Below, piece after piece: positions 12,013 through 23,583 of a stretch of 64,000 bases of DNA. The notes under the pieces are model-generated. The model was not told the origin of the DNA and ran no database searches. It saw only the letters and a program-made list of their open reading frames with translations. The DNA lies in the NCBI RefSeq assembly GCF_905220415.1, contig NC_059556.1, forward strand, positions 6,832,501 to 6,896,500, in the 5' to 3' direction. Within the stretch, counting starts at the first letter, position 1; every line of letters starts with the position of its first letter. Both the position numbers and the translations under genes were made by a program. This DNA comes from Colias croceus. Its lineage: Eukaryota > Arthropoda > Insecta > Lepidoptera > Pieridae.

Positions 12013-12244
12013 GTGAGTGAGTGAGTGCTCTTATGGCAAATAGCAACTAGATACATTTCTTCACATTAATATCACAGTTTAAACAAAGCACAAATAGTGA
12101 GAAAATGATCCCTTTCCCGATGTGTACAGCTATTATATATTAATAATGTACAGCGTTTATCCGTCGCTTGTGAATAATTCATTAATCGCCCGGGAGGTCG
12201 TACACTCAGATAGTCTAGATCGACTAAAGACGCGTTATTACTTA

Positions 12245-12400
12245 CTAGCTTACCGCCCGCGGCTTCGCCCGCTTTGTCTAAAACCTAAGAAATGATATAC
12301 TTAAACCTTCCTCTTGAATCACTCCATCTATTAAAAAAACCGGATTAAAATCCGTTGCGTAGTTTTAAAGATTTAAGTATACAAAGGGACATAGGGACAT
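12245..12400 (+). mobile_element. Short element, 'TACCGCCCGCGGCTTCGCCC' family, copy 1
   Basis: It begins CTAGCTTACCGCCCGCGGCT, then a body with CCTTCCTCTTGAATCACTC and TCCGTTGCGTAGTTTTAAAG, and ends ACAAAGGGACATAGGGACA. A longer matching copy lies at 59124-59320. The GC-rich start is shared in style with the GTCT family but the body is different. Confidence 0.75.
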
Positions 12401-13273
12401 GTAATTATATTTTAATTCTATGGGAAAATATACTATTTATTTAAATTGAAAAGAAGGAAATTAGGATTTCTTTTTGAACTTGATATAAGTTTTGTATGGC
12501 GAGCTAAAAATTACACTAAAAGATCTAAAATCTCAATACAGAATACATACAAAAAAAAGGTTCTCACGTTATGTTATGCTTCTACAAGTAATATCAATAC
12601 CTACTAACAAACCAATACCTACTTCCAACCAATATTAATACAAATAATTTTTTACTACTTTCATGCTGTTAACTAATACGAAATTCATAACGTATAGAAT
12701 TTTAATGACAAAACTGTCCCTTGTATAAAATTTCAAGTTTAAATTTCATGCGTTTAAAACGAAACAAGAAACAGTGTGATATTACAAGTGTTTTAATTAA
12801 TAATAAATTCATTATACATACCCTATTTGACCCAGTTTTTATCAAGAGTCTTGATATATTTGGAACATGAAATGATGCGAGAATTCTTTTGTTCGTGTGT
12901 TTTTACTTCACTTAAATTAATAGTGTACTTGTTTACGTTTATACAACTGAGTTAAGAAGAGTGTTTAAAAAAGATTGTATGATGTATCTAATAAATTTTA
13001 TTTATTAGATATCTATGCAACAGGTGGAAAATATGAATTATAAATATTATATTTTGAAGATTAAAAAGTGTGTTTCTAATGCTGTTGAAGGTATAAATAT
13101 TTTAGTTTAAGTTCTTCCAGACAGATGTATTTTTTTAATGCATTAATAGCTGATATACTGATAGAATTAAAAGATAGTTAATAGTTAGATAATCTGTTTA
13201 GTTTCTCGATTAATATCATAATGTATGAAAATATTCGTCAGTCTTGTAAAACTGGCCCAGCCTTGTATTCTAA
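12401..13273. other. AT-rich DNA, nothing recognisable
   Basis: No gene or clear repeat. An imperfect AT-rich inverted stretch (about 12986-13010) is too low in complexity to interpret. Confidence 0.5.
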
Positions 13274-13450
13274 GGCCGGTTGCAGAGCTTCACCGACCAT
13301 CAGTGCGTACATCAGTCGCGCTTGTCATAATAGGTATGTTTGGAAATTCCAAGGAAATTCATAAACCGTTCATAGCTAGACCCGTTTCCATACATATGAC
13401 AAGCGTGACTGACGTACGCACTGATGGTCGGTGAAGCACTGCAACCGGCC
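13274..13450. mobile_element. 177-bp MITE with TAA duplication (PIF/Harbinger-like)
   Basis: Terminal inverted repeats of about 54 bp start GGCCGGTTGCAGAGCTTCAC, with the near-complement ending at 13450. The element is flanked by TAA on both sides (13271-13273 and 13451-13453). Three-base T-A-A type duplications are typical of PIF/Harbinger elements. The 69-codon plus frame 13225-13434 runs through the element and is an artefact. Confidence 0.8.
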
Positions 13451-13546
13451 TAAGCATTTTTAAAACTTATTCTATGATGAAAGCAAGATAGAATCTTTAC
13501 AGATATAATTGAATTACATTTCAATAGAACATGTGACATATTATAA

Positions 13547-13785
13547 ACTAGGTTTCCGCCCGCGGCTTCGCCCGCGCAGTCAAAGACAAACCCACATAGT
13601 TCCCGTTCCCGTGGGATTTTCGGGATTGCGTCATTTTCCTGGGATAAAAAGTAACCTATGTCCTTTCTCGGGTATCAAAATATCTCCATACCAAATTTCA
13701 TGGAAATTGGTTCAGCAGTTTAGGCGTGATTGAGTAACAGACAGACAGACAGAGTTACTTTCGCATTTATAATATTAGTATGGAT
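13547..13785 (-). mobile_element. GTCT/ACAG-microsatellite element, near full length
   Basis: GC-rich end TTTCCGCCCGCGGCTTCGCC, then a CGTTCCCGTGGGATTTTC block, TATGTCCTTTCTCGGGTATC, AATTGGTTCAGCAGTTTAGG, an (ACAG)n tract, and the end ATTTATAATATTAGTATGGA. Elements with this layout are known in moths as non-autonomous elements with hitchhiking (GTCY)n microsatellites. The reverse orientation is seen at 27193, 28551 and 51356. The 74-codon frame 13509-13733 is inside it and is not a gene. Confidence 0.85.
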
Positions 13786-14211
13786 ATGTATTGTCAGCTT
13801 TATAGAATCTATTTTAGTTTTTGTGCTTTAGCAACGTGTGAGATTAAATTCACACCTGGAGTGGAAAGAAAAAGAACGCACTAGTAGATTATGTAATTGG
13901 TAAAGTATTAATATTATTTAGTAGAGGTAGACATGAAAGATGCATAGTAAGATAGATCTGTCCAATATACATCGGGAAGCCTGTACGTGAAACATAATAA
14001 CAAGAAGGACGGAGTCCGAACTTAGGTAGAGTCAAAATAAGTCACAGCTTATCACAAAATTCTTCGGGTATCTACCCACTAAAATAGGTAATTCGCGAAT
14101 CATAATATGTGAATTATAATGTGTACCTTATAAACGTTTTTCATGCATTTCAATATGATTTTAATAATGTACGAAAATTAGTAAGGTTTTTAATTTCATT
14201 ATGATTTGCAG

Positions 14212-14244
14212 GTATCGAGATGAGGCGCTATGCTGGTCGGAAAG
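14212..14244 (+). CDS. Candidate 33-nt microexon
   Basis: The acceptor TTTCATTATGATTTGCAG precedes it and the donor AAAG|GTGAGC follows. The 33 nt are GC-richer than their flanks. Entered with one base pending, it reads IEMRRYAGRK and leaves one base, which is exactly the phase needed to join the exon at 33417 (completing a Gly codon). An in-frame ATG inside it (GAGATGAGG) could also make it a first coding exon. A second open frame, YRDEALCWSE, exists in a phase that does not fit the 33417 exon. The intron to that exon would be 19.2 kb. Splice sites and phase are seen; use as an exon is inferred. No function is assigned. Confidence 0.4.
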
Positions 14245-14992
14245 GTGAGCTAACATTTCCTCACTGATATTAATAATGAACTTAATAAGTCATTATTATT
14301 AATAAGAAGTAGGTATAGACACAAAAATTTATAATTCTACAGAAGCTTTATATGGAAAAGATAGGAAACGGTTTTTCAATTTTCTCAAGTTAGAACCGAA
14401 TATATACCTGCCTGTCATTCTCAAAATAGAAAATTCTAAGTACTAATTAAAGAGGCATAAAATGGTAAAAAACGATTACAATCAGCCGAACCAAAATAAA
14501 ATAATAAAACAAACAATCACTGAACGCAAATATTTATCCAACCAAGGTAACGCGATCCTATTAAATTGATTATTAGATTTTATATTAATTAGATACTTCA
14601 TTATTATTTGTTTATATATTTACAGCCTTAGTTCAAAGTTTGTCCTAATTCTGAGTATATTAATCCATATTCTAAATTAGCATTCATTAGAAAAATTCAT
14701 CATTTTCTTGGAACTTTAGTACCTACAATTTTTTACTTTAGACTTGCCGGCTCTACGTTAAAATTTAAATATTTTCCTTTATACTTTGATTCAATATTTC
14801 AATAACACAAGTGTGAATACCTTACATATACATATACATAGTTACAATACCTTACTGCATATTTGAATGACTGAACTTTTATAACATCGATTGTGCTTAG
14901 GAATTAGGATAAATACGAACATACAGGAATATTGATATTATACCTTTTTACCTCTAAAACAGAGTCCGTATTATCTCTTATTTCCAGTCAGA
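14245..14992. other. AT-rich DNA, nothing recognisable
   Basis: If the flanking microexon is real this is intron. No repeat copy or other exon seen. Confidence 0.5.
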
Positions 14993-15100
14993 TTACGCCG
15001 TGACTTGAACCGACTAGCAAATTCATAAAATACCATACCTAAGTAACTGGTTATTGCGATCATAATATGAATTAGCCAGTCAGTTCAATTCACGGCGTAA
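14993..15100. mobile_element. 108-bp MITE with 'TTACGCCGTGA' ends
   Basis: TTACGCCGTGACTTGAACCG at the left is inverted at the right (ending CAATTCACGGCGTAA), with a few mismatches over about 35 bp. The spacer is short. No target duplication is clear. It is a non-coding miniature element of unknown superfamily. Confidence 0.65.
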
Positions 15101-15356
15101 ACTCAGTATGGCTTTAAAATTGTTTTCATTTATGAGTGTTATGATATAGCAAACACTCAAAACTGCGGTCACAATATAATATCGACAGGTCTAATTCAAG
15201 GGTTGGTCAGCAGAAGGATTATTTTGTGGCTTAGATAACAATAGGTCTGTAGGGCTGCTAACAGGATGTTCATTCAACTAAAATATAATGTAACTTTGAA
15301 GTTTTATTACATTTATGTGTAGTGACCTACAAGAGATTTTAATTTTTATTTATTAA

Positions 15357-15526
15357 GGGCCGATTTTTCAATCCTTGGTTAAAATTTATCCGTCCAATAA
15401 AGTATTACACGAGCATTTTAAAATGTCACCTGTAAACTGTCAAATACGGACAATTATGATACATTTTTGAAATGGTAGTATAATACGTTATTCGATGAAT
15501 ATAACCAAGGATTGAAAAATCAGCCC
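15357..15526 (+). mobile_element. 170-bp MITE, 'GATTTTTCAATCC' family, copy 1
   Basis: Left end GGGCCGATTTTTCAATCCTT and right end AAGGATTGAAAAATCAGCCC form terminal inverted repeats of about 25 bp. It lies in TTA...TAA sequence, with TAA on both sides. A second copy at 22703-22891 is in the opposite orientation, with longer internal sequence and TTAA on both sides. A 3-4 bp TTAA/TAA target fits Harbinger- or piggyBac-type mobilisation. It is non-coding. Confidence 0.8.
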
Positions 15527-16956
15527 TAAAAAGATCAAATAAATATTTTTCATCTGATATTGTATTTTTCTATTTTTTTATGATTTTAGGTTCAAAAAAT
15601 ACATTTTACTTTCGTTTAAAATAAGATTTTAAGATTTTAATAAAATCAATGACACTTGAAACCAAAACCTCAATTTTAATATCAATACACCTTGCAATTT
15701 CGTATCTATTCGTATTGTTGTTTCTCACATAATTATTTAATTATAATTTGCAAGGCCAGTTTCGTTATAATGTGCAAACTAGTGAAGGAATCATACGAAA
15801 ATTGTAAAATCATAATAATTATCGAGACGATGTCGTGATTATATTGCTATGATAACATTTATATTTATTGCACACAAGATATTATGTATTTTAAACTAAG
15901 ATTTTAAAGTTTCAACCGAAGTTATTACTAAGTAATTGGTTTGGTCGTAATGGTATGTAAAATGTTATCAATGACAGTAATTTTCGGGCGTTTAAAACAT
16001 TTCATACAAAAATATTAAAACAGTTCCCAGTTCCCACAAATTCACTCAGATTTCGTTTTCTTATCAATAATTGTAGAAGTTACACTTCATTAAAAATGTA
16101 GAGATAAATGACACAATTTTAGTTTCCACGACAGTAAATATCTTATGAGTAACATTGCAATTAAATTAGAAAATTAGCCCAGCTAATAAAAGTAAATAAA
16201 TATTATTACATTTACTATAAAATTATTTACGTTTAACTGTCTTAAATTGTTTAGCTAATTATAAGAAGTGTTTATGTTTTCACCACAAATATTTACGATT
16301 AAAATCTTGTGGCAGCCCTACCATATTGGATCAGAGTATCCAAAGGGTTCTGTGCGGTCACCAATTACGGTTTCGGCCCCGTCACAGAGCTTCGTGATTG
16401 TTGTTTAATTGTTTTTATGTTGTTTCCATACAACATGTTGTGGTGATGTTTAATGTTTGCTTGTTGTATTGCTTCGGTTTGTACTTTATACTATGTTACG
16501 GCTTAATGGCTAAACGGGTTTGGTTGTGGAGAGGCCGTTTTGGAAATTTCGGACTTTTATTTTTCTTTTTTGCACACCTTTTCCTGTTTATATCTAATGA
16601 AAAAAAAACAAAATTTAACAATTTGTCGAAATCAGTTGGTACTTGGTACTACCTAGTGCAACACCTACATTTGATCTATGGATGGGTAAACTACCCATAA
16701 TATAAATATAATTCTATAGACTTATTTGAAAAACACAAAAACAAACATGTCTTGATGAATGCGACTTTAACGACTGACGTTTGTACAAACAACGATGAAA
16801 AATAACAGAGTTAACAAAGTAACGAACATTCAGAATTAATACCTACTACTTACTCAGCAACAGATATTTATAATTTTACTATAGCATATCAATTTGTTGA
16901 CCCTACTTACACTTAAATCAAAATAACCCTTAAAGTAAAGGCATAAGGTTCTTTTT
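15527..16956. other. AT-rich DNA, no supported gene
   Basis: The 100-codon plus frame at 16398-16700 is rich in F, L, V and Y because the strand is T-rich. It has no splice context or recognisable domain, so I do not call it. A short GC-richer segment (about 16310-16390) resembles no family I know. Confidence 0.45.
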
Positions 16957-17201
16957 AACCGACTTCAAAAAAAAGGAGGAGGTTATCAATTCGGCCGGTA
17001 TATTTTTTTTTTTTATGTATGTACACCGATTACTCCGAGGTTTCTGAACCGATTTACGTGATTCTTTTTTTGTTCGATGCGGGATGGTGTCGAATTGGTC
17101 CCATAAAAATTTTATTCGGATAGGCCCAGTAGTTTTTATTTTATGAGCATTTTTGTCTGTAGGTATTTGTAAATTTTGCAAGTGCAAGTTTGAAGTCGGT
17201 T
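16957..17201 (-). mobile_element. MITE, 'AACCGACTTC' family, copy 1
   Basis: AACCGACTTC at 16957-16966 is exactly inverted as GAAGTCGGTT at 17192-17201. Next to the left end is AAAAAAAAGGAGGAGG. Homology with copy 2 (21543-21780) continues outside as TTTTTAACGCAGTT to 17217. The inside holds TCCCATAAAAATTTTATTCG and a GGCCCAGTAGTTTTTATTTT block. The minus strand has no stop over about 56 codons in the same frame as copy 2. No known protein is evident. Confidence 0.8.
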
Positions 17202-17283
17202 GTTTTTAACGCAGTTATCACTTGTTAGTGGTAAGTATCTAACTTGAAAGCGTGTTTTTTTTAGTTTTTCAAACTACTTATAT

Positions 17284-17518
17284 TTATTCATTCGTTAATT
17301 ACAATTGCAATTATGTGATTCTGTGTAACTCATCACTCAAAAAAGGTAAATTATCAGAATATTAGACATGTCAATTTAATGTACCTATCTGAAACTTAAT
17401 TCTATTTTAAAATGTTTGTTAAAAGCTGATTTCCTAAAATTCTGTAATATTTTTAACCAAGTTAAAATGATAAATTTTCCTTACAAAAACGTTTCGTGAT
17501 AATAATTAAATAAAGCTT
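17284..17518 (+). repeat. 235-bp dispersed repeat, copy 1
   Basis: The segment from TTATTCATTCGTTAATTACA to the AAGCTT near 17518 is repeated with high identity, in inverted orientation, at 39070-39307. It contains AAAAGGTAAATTATCAGAAT and CCTTACAAAAACGTTTCGTG. It is not obviously terminally inverted and has no coding content. It is probably a piece of a longer element. Confidence 0.75.
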
Positions 17519-17990
17519 CAAAGTCAAATTCAAATTCAAATTATATTTATTGACATAGCATTGAATTTAAGGTAAATAGTTTAAAAAGTTTTCACATAGA
17601 ATTTTCCGTAAACATGGCCTTAATTATATTTTTATTAACGACCCACTCATATAAAGAAATGGCGGTATATAATAAGATAAACAAACAAACTTAACAGCTA
17701 ATGTGTTTATGTGTGATAAGACGTCCGCGTCGCCGTCGTGGGAAAGATAATACAAGAATAATTTTACCTACACTTAGGTTATTGTGTATGTTATACATAC
17801 TTTGAAAGACAATTAAGCTTATACTTTGTATAATGGCACTACGAAAACCATAAAATCGATTATGAAATTTATAATTCATAAATTATAATTAAATAAAATC
17901 AAAACTAAGTTTACATTCTGGTGGTTACATCTTCTCTTCGCCATGAGTTTGGAATGCTAGCTCAAATTACACTTTATTTCATCTATACTT
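17519..17990. other. AT-rich DNA with AAATTCAAATTC tract
   Basis: It starts with a short direct repeat (AAATTCAAATTCAAATT, 17526-17542). The 62-codon minus frame 17691-17879 is not supported as a gene. Confidence 0.45.
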
Positions 17991-18222
17991 CTATACTAAT
18001 ATTATAAAGAGGAAAGGTTTGTAATTATGTATGTATGTATGTATTATGTATGTATGGTTTTCACGCATAAACTAGGTACTGGACCGATTTCAAAAATTCT
18101 TTCACCATTAGAAAGCTGCATCTTCACTGAGCAACATAGGCTAGGTTTTTATCCAGGAAATCCCACGGGGACGGGAACTGTGCGGGTTTTTCTTTGAAAA
18201 CGCGGGCGAAGCCCAAGCTTTT
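17991..18222 (+). mobile_element. Divergent relative of the GTCT family with ATGT microsatellite
   Basis: It starts CTATACTAATATTATAAAGA, then an (ATGT)n tract (18026-18056), TACTGGACCGATTTCAAAAA, an ATCCCACGGGGACGGGAACT block, and a CGCGGGCGAAGCCCAAGCTT end. The layout matches the GTCT elements, but the microsatellite has changed to ATGT and the 3' end is decayed. Confidence 0.75.
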
Positions 18223-19978
18223 CAAAGAGGTTTACGTGTAGTACGGTTTTAAGAAAACTTATTATCTACTTACTCGGTAAACATCGTGTCGTATAAACCA
18301 CATGAAATTCAGTTTATAGAGTAATTCCAACATAATTATAGCGTTATAATTTTTACGAAATCGAAGTACTGTATAATAATTATCTTACCATAATGATATA
18401 ATACGGAATTACCAATACCATATATCGAGCGATCAAATACCACTTAATGTTACATCGTAAACCAATCTCGCATATTTGCATTGCAGCAAACCTGTGTTTA
18501 ATTAAATCGATTAAAAAAAATCGAGTAAAAATCGAGAAAAATATCTTGATTTTGGTCGCGAATAATTCTGTCTCAGTGCGTTTTATTTTTAAATTAACGT
18601 CGATGCGCGTACGCAGCCGATTATTAAGTTAAACGCCCCAATTTGCGGACGTCTGAGTAAGCTATAAATCTTCGTGAATTATTTTTTCATTAAGGTCCCA
18701 TATCGATGCCGGTAGCGTTGGTATTCTATTAGACTGGGGATTTTTAGTGATAAAGTAGTTATTGTTTTGATTTTACAAAAAAAAAAAGTATTAAACTACT
18801 TCAATATTTCACGGCAAGTAACTTAATAGAAATAAGGTATAATATATTATGGTCATGACAATTACCTTTATTACAATTATATTTACTTTAATTAAAAAAT
18901 TACTACTTTCTCTCTAAAGGCAGTAAAAAATTGAAAGCAGTTGCCAATATTTTTCTATTATCCAATAGGAGCTAAAATTATATTTTTATATCTCTTTAAT
19001 TTATAAAGTGGATAGTCTATGTATCATAACTCTACTTTAAATTATTATGACAACATCAGCATTATATTGAAATTGCATTGAATTTGCATTATATTGAAGT
19101 TCATAATATCTATATTTTTCATATTTTCTACAAAAAGCAAAATAATAATTATTTATAACTGACTTTTTAATTAGAATTAAAAATATAATGGTTTAATAAA
19201 TTCGATCGTTGTAATTATAGTATTTATGTTTTTGATGATTTATGTACCTACATAGCAAGACATACAAAATTATTGGTTTGATAAAAGTAAAAACTGATTA
19301 ATACTGAATATCAACACAATACACAAACAATAAACATGCATCATTTTACATAGCTTGCACATAAATAATAAAAATTATAGACTAACCATCTGTCCAATTT
19401 ACAACGCGTAACAATTTTACGCGATATTCTAGCAAATGGCGGTCATAAATCATGTCAAAGTGATGAATATTTCGTAATTAATATCGAATAATGTGACACC
19501 GTTTAACCGTTAATCGATACCTGTATCGCTCGATCGATAAATTGTCTCGGTGTTAATATGGTTTGTATTAAAATCGATACATCGATTAATAATCGAGACC
19601 TCCTGGCTCCTGTGAACCGTGAATGACAGATTGGCGTTAATGGACGATTTTTGTAACTATTAGAGTTATTACATAATAATAAAATAAATCTTATTTGAAT
19701 CTAATTTAAGTTTAGTTAGAAGTATCAGGGTTCTAAAAACCGTCACGATGAAAAATTTTCTTCATTTAATTTTGCTCTACAAAATTGACTACTGACGAGT
19801 GACGAGTTTTGCACTTCTTATTTTTCTGCTAATTTGCTCGTGTTGATTTTAAGCGGAATCAATCCAATTTTCTGTTGTCCTTTGATTTTAGATTCAGTAA
19901 TTTAAAGTCCATGCGTCATCATGAAAAACGCGAAAAAGATTTCAAAATGCACACATTGACGTTACATCTTTGGGTAAA
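18223..19978. other. AT-rich DNA with an ATCGAT-rich patch
   Basis: No gene seen. The segment about 19500-19610 is rich in TCGATCGAT and ATCGATACATCGATTAAT, a possible regulatory patch. The 61-codon frame 18447-18632 is not supported. Confidence 0.4.
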
Positions 19979-20006
19979 GTCAAGGTAAAGTACACTTTAC
20001 CTTGAC
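19979..20006. repeat. Perfect 13-bp inverted repeat with 2-nt loop
   Basis: GTCAAGGTAAAGT and ACTTTACCTTGAC flank AC, giving a 28-bp near-palindrome. It is too short to assign to an element family. Confidence 0.85.
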
Positions 20007-21542
20007 CATATTTGTAAGAAATTATGGTAGAATGTAGGTATTAAATATATGCTACTAAATATCTTGTAAAATTCTTATAAATTAATTGGTATTTGTACAA
20101 AGCTGTGGTACAAAGAGTCTACAAGGTGGATATTGGCACAATAAATTTATCTTTATCGAAAGATCTGATACCATTCACCTGTTATTTTTTATCTCCTATT
20201 GTCTTACTGTAATTGTGAAAAATTATATGCGTTTAACTTTTTAATGAAAATTTCTTATTAGACAATTGAAGTCATTTAATGAACCATTAGTATAATAACA
20301 ATTAATTAGGTATTGTGAGTATTAATATTTTGAGTTATATTATTTTCGAGTGTCTTTGCGACTGTTTTTTTTTTTCCGGTTGTTTGATTGCAATGGAAAA
20401 AAACCTGTAGATTTTTATTATGAGTGATAGTTGCACAATTTAACTAGGTGACACGAATTTTTTTTTAGATAGGTTGAATAAATTGACAAAAGGGTTGTAA
20501 GTAATAATTCTTATAGATAAGATACCTACCTAGTTAAGGAGCCCCCAAAATTTTATTTGCTTTTTTATATTGAGTTAGTCAATGAATTTTACGTCTCAGA
20601 TTAAACCGATAAGACCAACAAACTAAGGTCAGAAAAATTGATTTCTTACAAATTACAAAAACGCGCAGATGCGATGCGCGAATTTAACATAAACGCGCCA
20701 ATTTTCTTACAATAATAACACGTTTTTTCGCCATCCCTTTCACTCGTGGGGTGTCCATCTTGCGTCTCGCTCGCACAATCATCGATCCCATCGCTCGATA
20801 GGGCTGGTTCATGAACAAAAATTTGTATTAACCGCAGGTGCAATTATCGTGACTGATAGGTATAATTTTTCATTATTTTATTAATTAGCTACATGATCAG
20901 GACTATATAAAATTATAAAACAAAACTTTATTTATTGTAATTGACATTTTATTCGTATTCTTGGTAATTTGTCTACTATGTTGCACTTCGATTAAATGAC
21001 TAGAAAGATCATTAGTCAAATATCATATTTTTAATGATCAATGAAGTCAATGTATAAAGGTCGTATTTTTGTTATATTAAATAACGCATCTAAACCATTA
21101 TCTATTTATGTTTTCGGCGAGATCTGTTCGATTTTCAGCGCTACAGGTTATTGTGATGTTTTTGAAATTTCATGGTAAATAATTATTAAAATCTTTAACA
21201 AGCAACAACAACCTTCAACAACCTTCGTATGACCTATCAATCAATCAATCAATATTTGTTGGATACTTCAGTCAACTGTCAAGTATCTTCTATAATTTTT
21301 CTGTCATCTATAGAATAGTAGCAGCCCTATACAATATATCGACTGGAACTATAAACCATAAGGGTACAATAATAATTATATTAATTTCCGACTTGCTTAT
21401 TATAAGGTGATTGTCTGGAACATTGTTCTTCTGAGTTGTATTTTATAATAACGCCACTTATTGTTGCAAATGAGTTATCGACTTGTGATGTTACCTTTTA
21501 TGCATATTTGTACAAATAAATAAATATAACTGCGTTAAAAAC
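20007..21542. other. AT-rich DNA with one CpG-rich patch
   Basis: The patch 20655-20815 is much richer in CpG than its surroundings and includes CGCGCAGATGCGATGCGCG, with a short inverted repeat. A 65-codon minus frame (20646-20843) lies on it, but without good splice sites or a recognisable domain. A (ATCA)n run is at 21235-21253. Promoter, old repeat and CpG-rich enhancer are all possible for the patch. Confidence 0.35.
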
Positions 21543-21780
21543 AACCGACTTCCAACTTGCACTTGCAACATTTACAAATACAGACAAAAATGCCCATAAA
21601 ATAAAAACTACTGGGCCTATCCGAATAAAATTTTTATGGGACCAATTCGACACTATCCCGCATCGAACAAAAAAAGAATCACGTAAATCGGTTCAGAAAC
21701 CTCGGAGCAATCGGTGTACATACATAAAAAAAAATCATACCGGCCGAATTGATAACCTCCTCCTTTTTTTGAAGTCGGTT
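21543..21780 (+). mobile_element. MITE, 'AACCGACTTC' family, copy 2
   Basis: AACCGACTTC at 21543-21552 is exactly inverted as GAAGTCGGTT at 21771-21780. It is an inverted copy of the element at 16957, with high identity and the same CTGCGTTAAAAAC lead-in. It contains a stop-free frame of more than 56 codons shared with copy 1. It is immediately followed by an 11-bp-stem hairpin (21786-21815, AAGTTGGATAA). Confidence 0.8.
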
Positions 21781-21815
21781 AAAAAAAGTTGGATAAAAGT
21801 GAAATTATCCAACTT

Positions 21816-22702
21816 CTTAATTTAATAGATCGACGCAAATAATAAAGGATGTTTTAACATTGCATTTTATAAAAGAAATAACCAAAATGGAGGATCAGAT
21901 CTTGGGCCAAGTATCAAATCATATCGCCACTCTCACGATGTGATTTTCTGAAAATACTATCAAAAGAAAACGCAATAAATAAGAGGCGTACAATTTAAAA
22001 TGTTAGACGGCAACATTGTACGAGATTTATAATAGCCAGACGTATACCAAAAACAGTATAAAAATAAGATGTAATGTTTATACCATTAAAATAAATTGTC
22101 ACTGTCTGATCGAGTTATTGTAGCCGTAATTACGGGAATTGATACTTTGAGCTAACCGCTACAAAACTGCCTGTACGCAATATCAAACAAAAAGAAACCT
22201 TATTTTGAAGAATATAAGGTGCAAGATACTAGCATGATACAGGTATTTCGATCCTAAGAAAATAATAAGGACTAAGCCCGATGTCAATGAAGTATTGATT
22301 GGTTTCTAGGTAATGTATTTTTTTTTTTGTATAATTATTGTAGGTACGTTGAAATCTGTAAGGAATTGCAAGCTGTAAATAACGGAGCAGTATCGGCCAA
22401 TTAAGAAACTTTTAGATGCATTATTCTTTTTAATTTAAATATCCATTCATCAAAATGTTTTCCTTTGTTTTATAATTAAATTGATATTGATGATTTAAAA
22501 ATTATCGACGATGAGTATCTTTACGAAACAATTTTATAATTATTCGTATTAAGTATTTCTGTTTGAGAGTTAAAGATACAGATTTGAGAAATGCCTTTTT
22601 AATGTGTAATCTAAAAAAGAGTTTTAATGAAATTTCATTGTAGAATTTATATACTAAGTAATTCATTATATTTTTTTCTAAAAATAAAATTTAACAAATT
22701 AA
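21816..22702. other. AT-rich DNA, nothing recognisable
   Basis: No gene or repeat copy supported. Confidence 0.5.
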
Positions 22703-22891
22703 GGGCTGATTTTTCAATCCTCGGTTAAGACTTATTCGTCGAATAACGTATTAAACTACCATTTCAAAATGTATTCTTATTGCATGCAGTTGACAGTTTA
22801 CATGTGGTATGGTGTGGTGGCATTTTAAATTTTTAACATTCTCGTGTAATACTTTATTATAAGTTTTAACCAGGGATTGAAAAATTGGCCC
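22703..22891 (-). mobile_element. 189-bp MITE, 'GATTTTTCAATCC' family, copy 2
   Basis: Ends GGGCTGATTTTTCAATCCTC and GGGATTGAAAAATTGGCCC, with TTAA on both outer sides. Internally it holds TCGAATAACGTATTAAACTA, which matches the complement of copy 1 at 15357, so it is inverted relative to that copy. Confidence 0.8.
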
Positions 22892-23583
22892 TTAATGAAC
22901 AATATTTCCCATAGGTACATATTATTATCTTCAATCTTTAAAACTCGAGTCTTACTCACCCAATGTTTTGCTTTGAGATGCCATTACTACAACAAGCAGT
23001 AACTGTCATTGCTCAAAAACCCTTGAAACAAAAAGCATCACAGAAGTGGTGTCCCGGAGACGCTATGCTGAGAATCTGTGCGTGGTAAAAACACGGAATT
23101 CAACAATGGCCATCGAAACTTTGGTATTTGTTTCGTCCGATCAATTTTTGGAAGTTTAGGTAATTGTGCTCATTTTTGTATGACACTAGATTGTTTGCTT
23201 TTTCTGGTTATGTTAACCCAGATTGTAAGTTTATTTTAGGTTGGAAACAAAATGTGACATTGGTGAATTTAATTTTTTGTAATATAATAGGTATATGATT
23301 AGAAATTTAAATCTGCTGAAAGTAAAATTGAGATTACTTTTAAGCACCTAGATAAAGGCTTGTTTTTTATCATTTTTTTTTTGTAGAGAAAAATATGCTC
23401 TCAAAACTAGCAACTTTGTATTGCGAACATTTGAGAATGTTTTGTAAAATTACTTCTGGCAGATGTTGTTCTCGATTGCAATGGAAGACATAATTTATTA
23501 AGCTGACGTCAATGCACACGACGTATATAAAGAGAAAGACTTTATTAGTGTTGACAGGAAAATTAAATTAAGAATTAAATTCG
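22892..23583. other. AT-rich DNA, nothing recognisable
   Basis: No supported exon. A GTAAG at 23228 lacks a good paired acceptor. Confidence 0.45.

Noticed and set aside
16398..16700. 100-codon plus-strand open frame, the longest in the window
   Set aside because: Its F/L/V/Y-rich content reflects T-rich DNA. No splice sites, domain or repeat protein was recognised.
20646..20843. 65-codon minus frame on a CpG-rich patch
   Set aside because: The peptide is not recognised and there are no consensus splice sites. The CpG patch alone explains the absence of stops.
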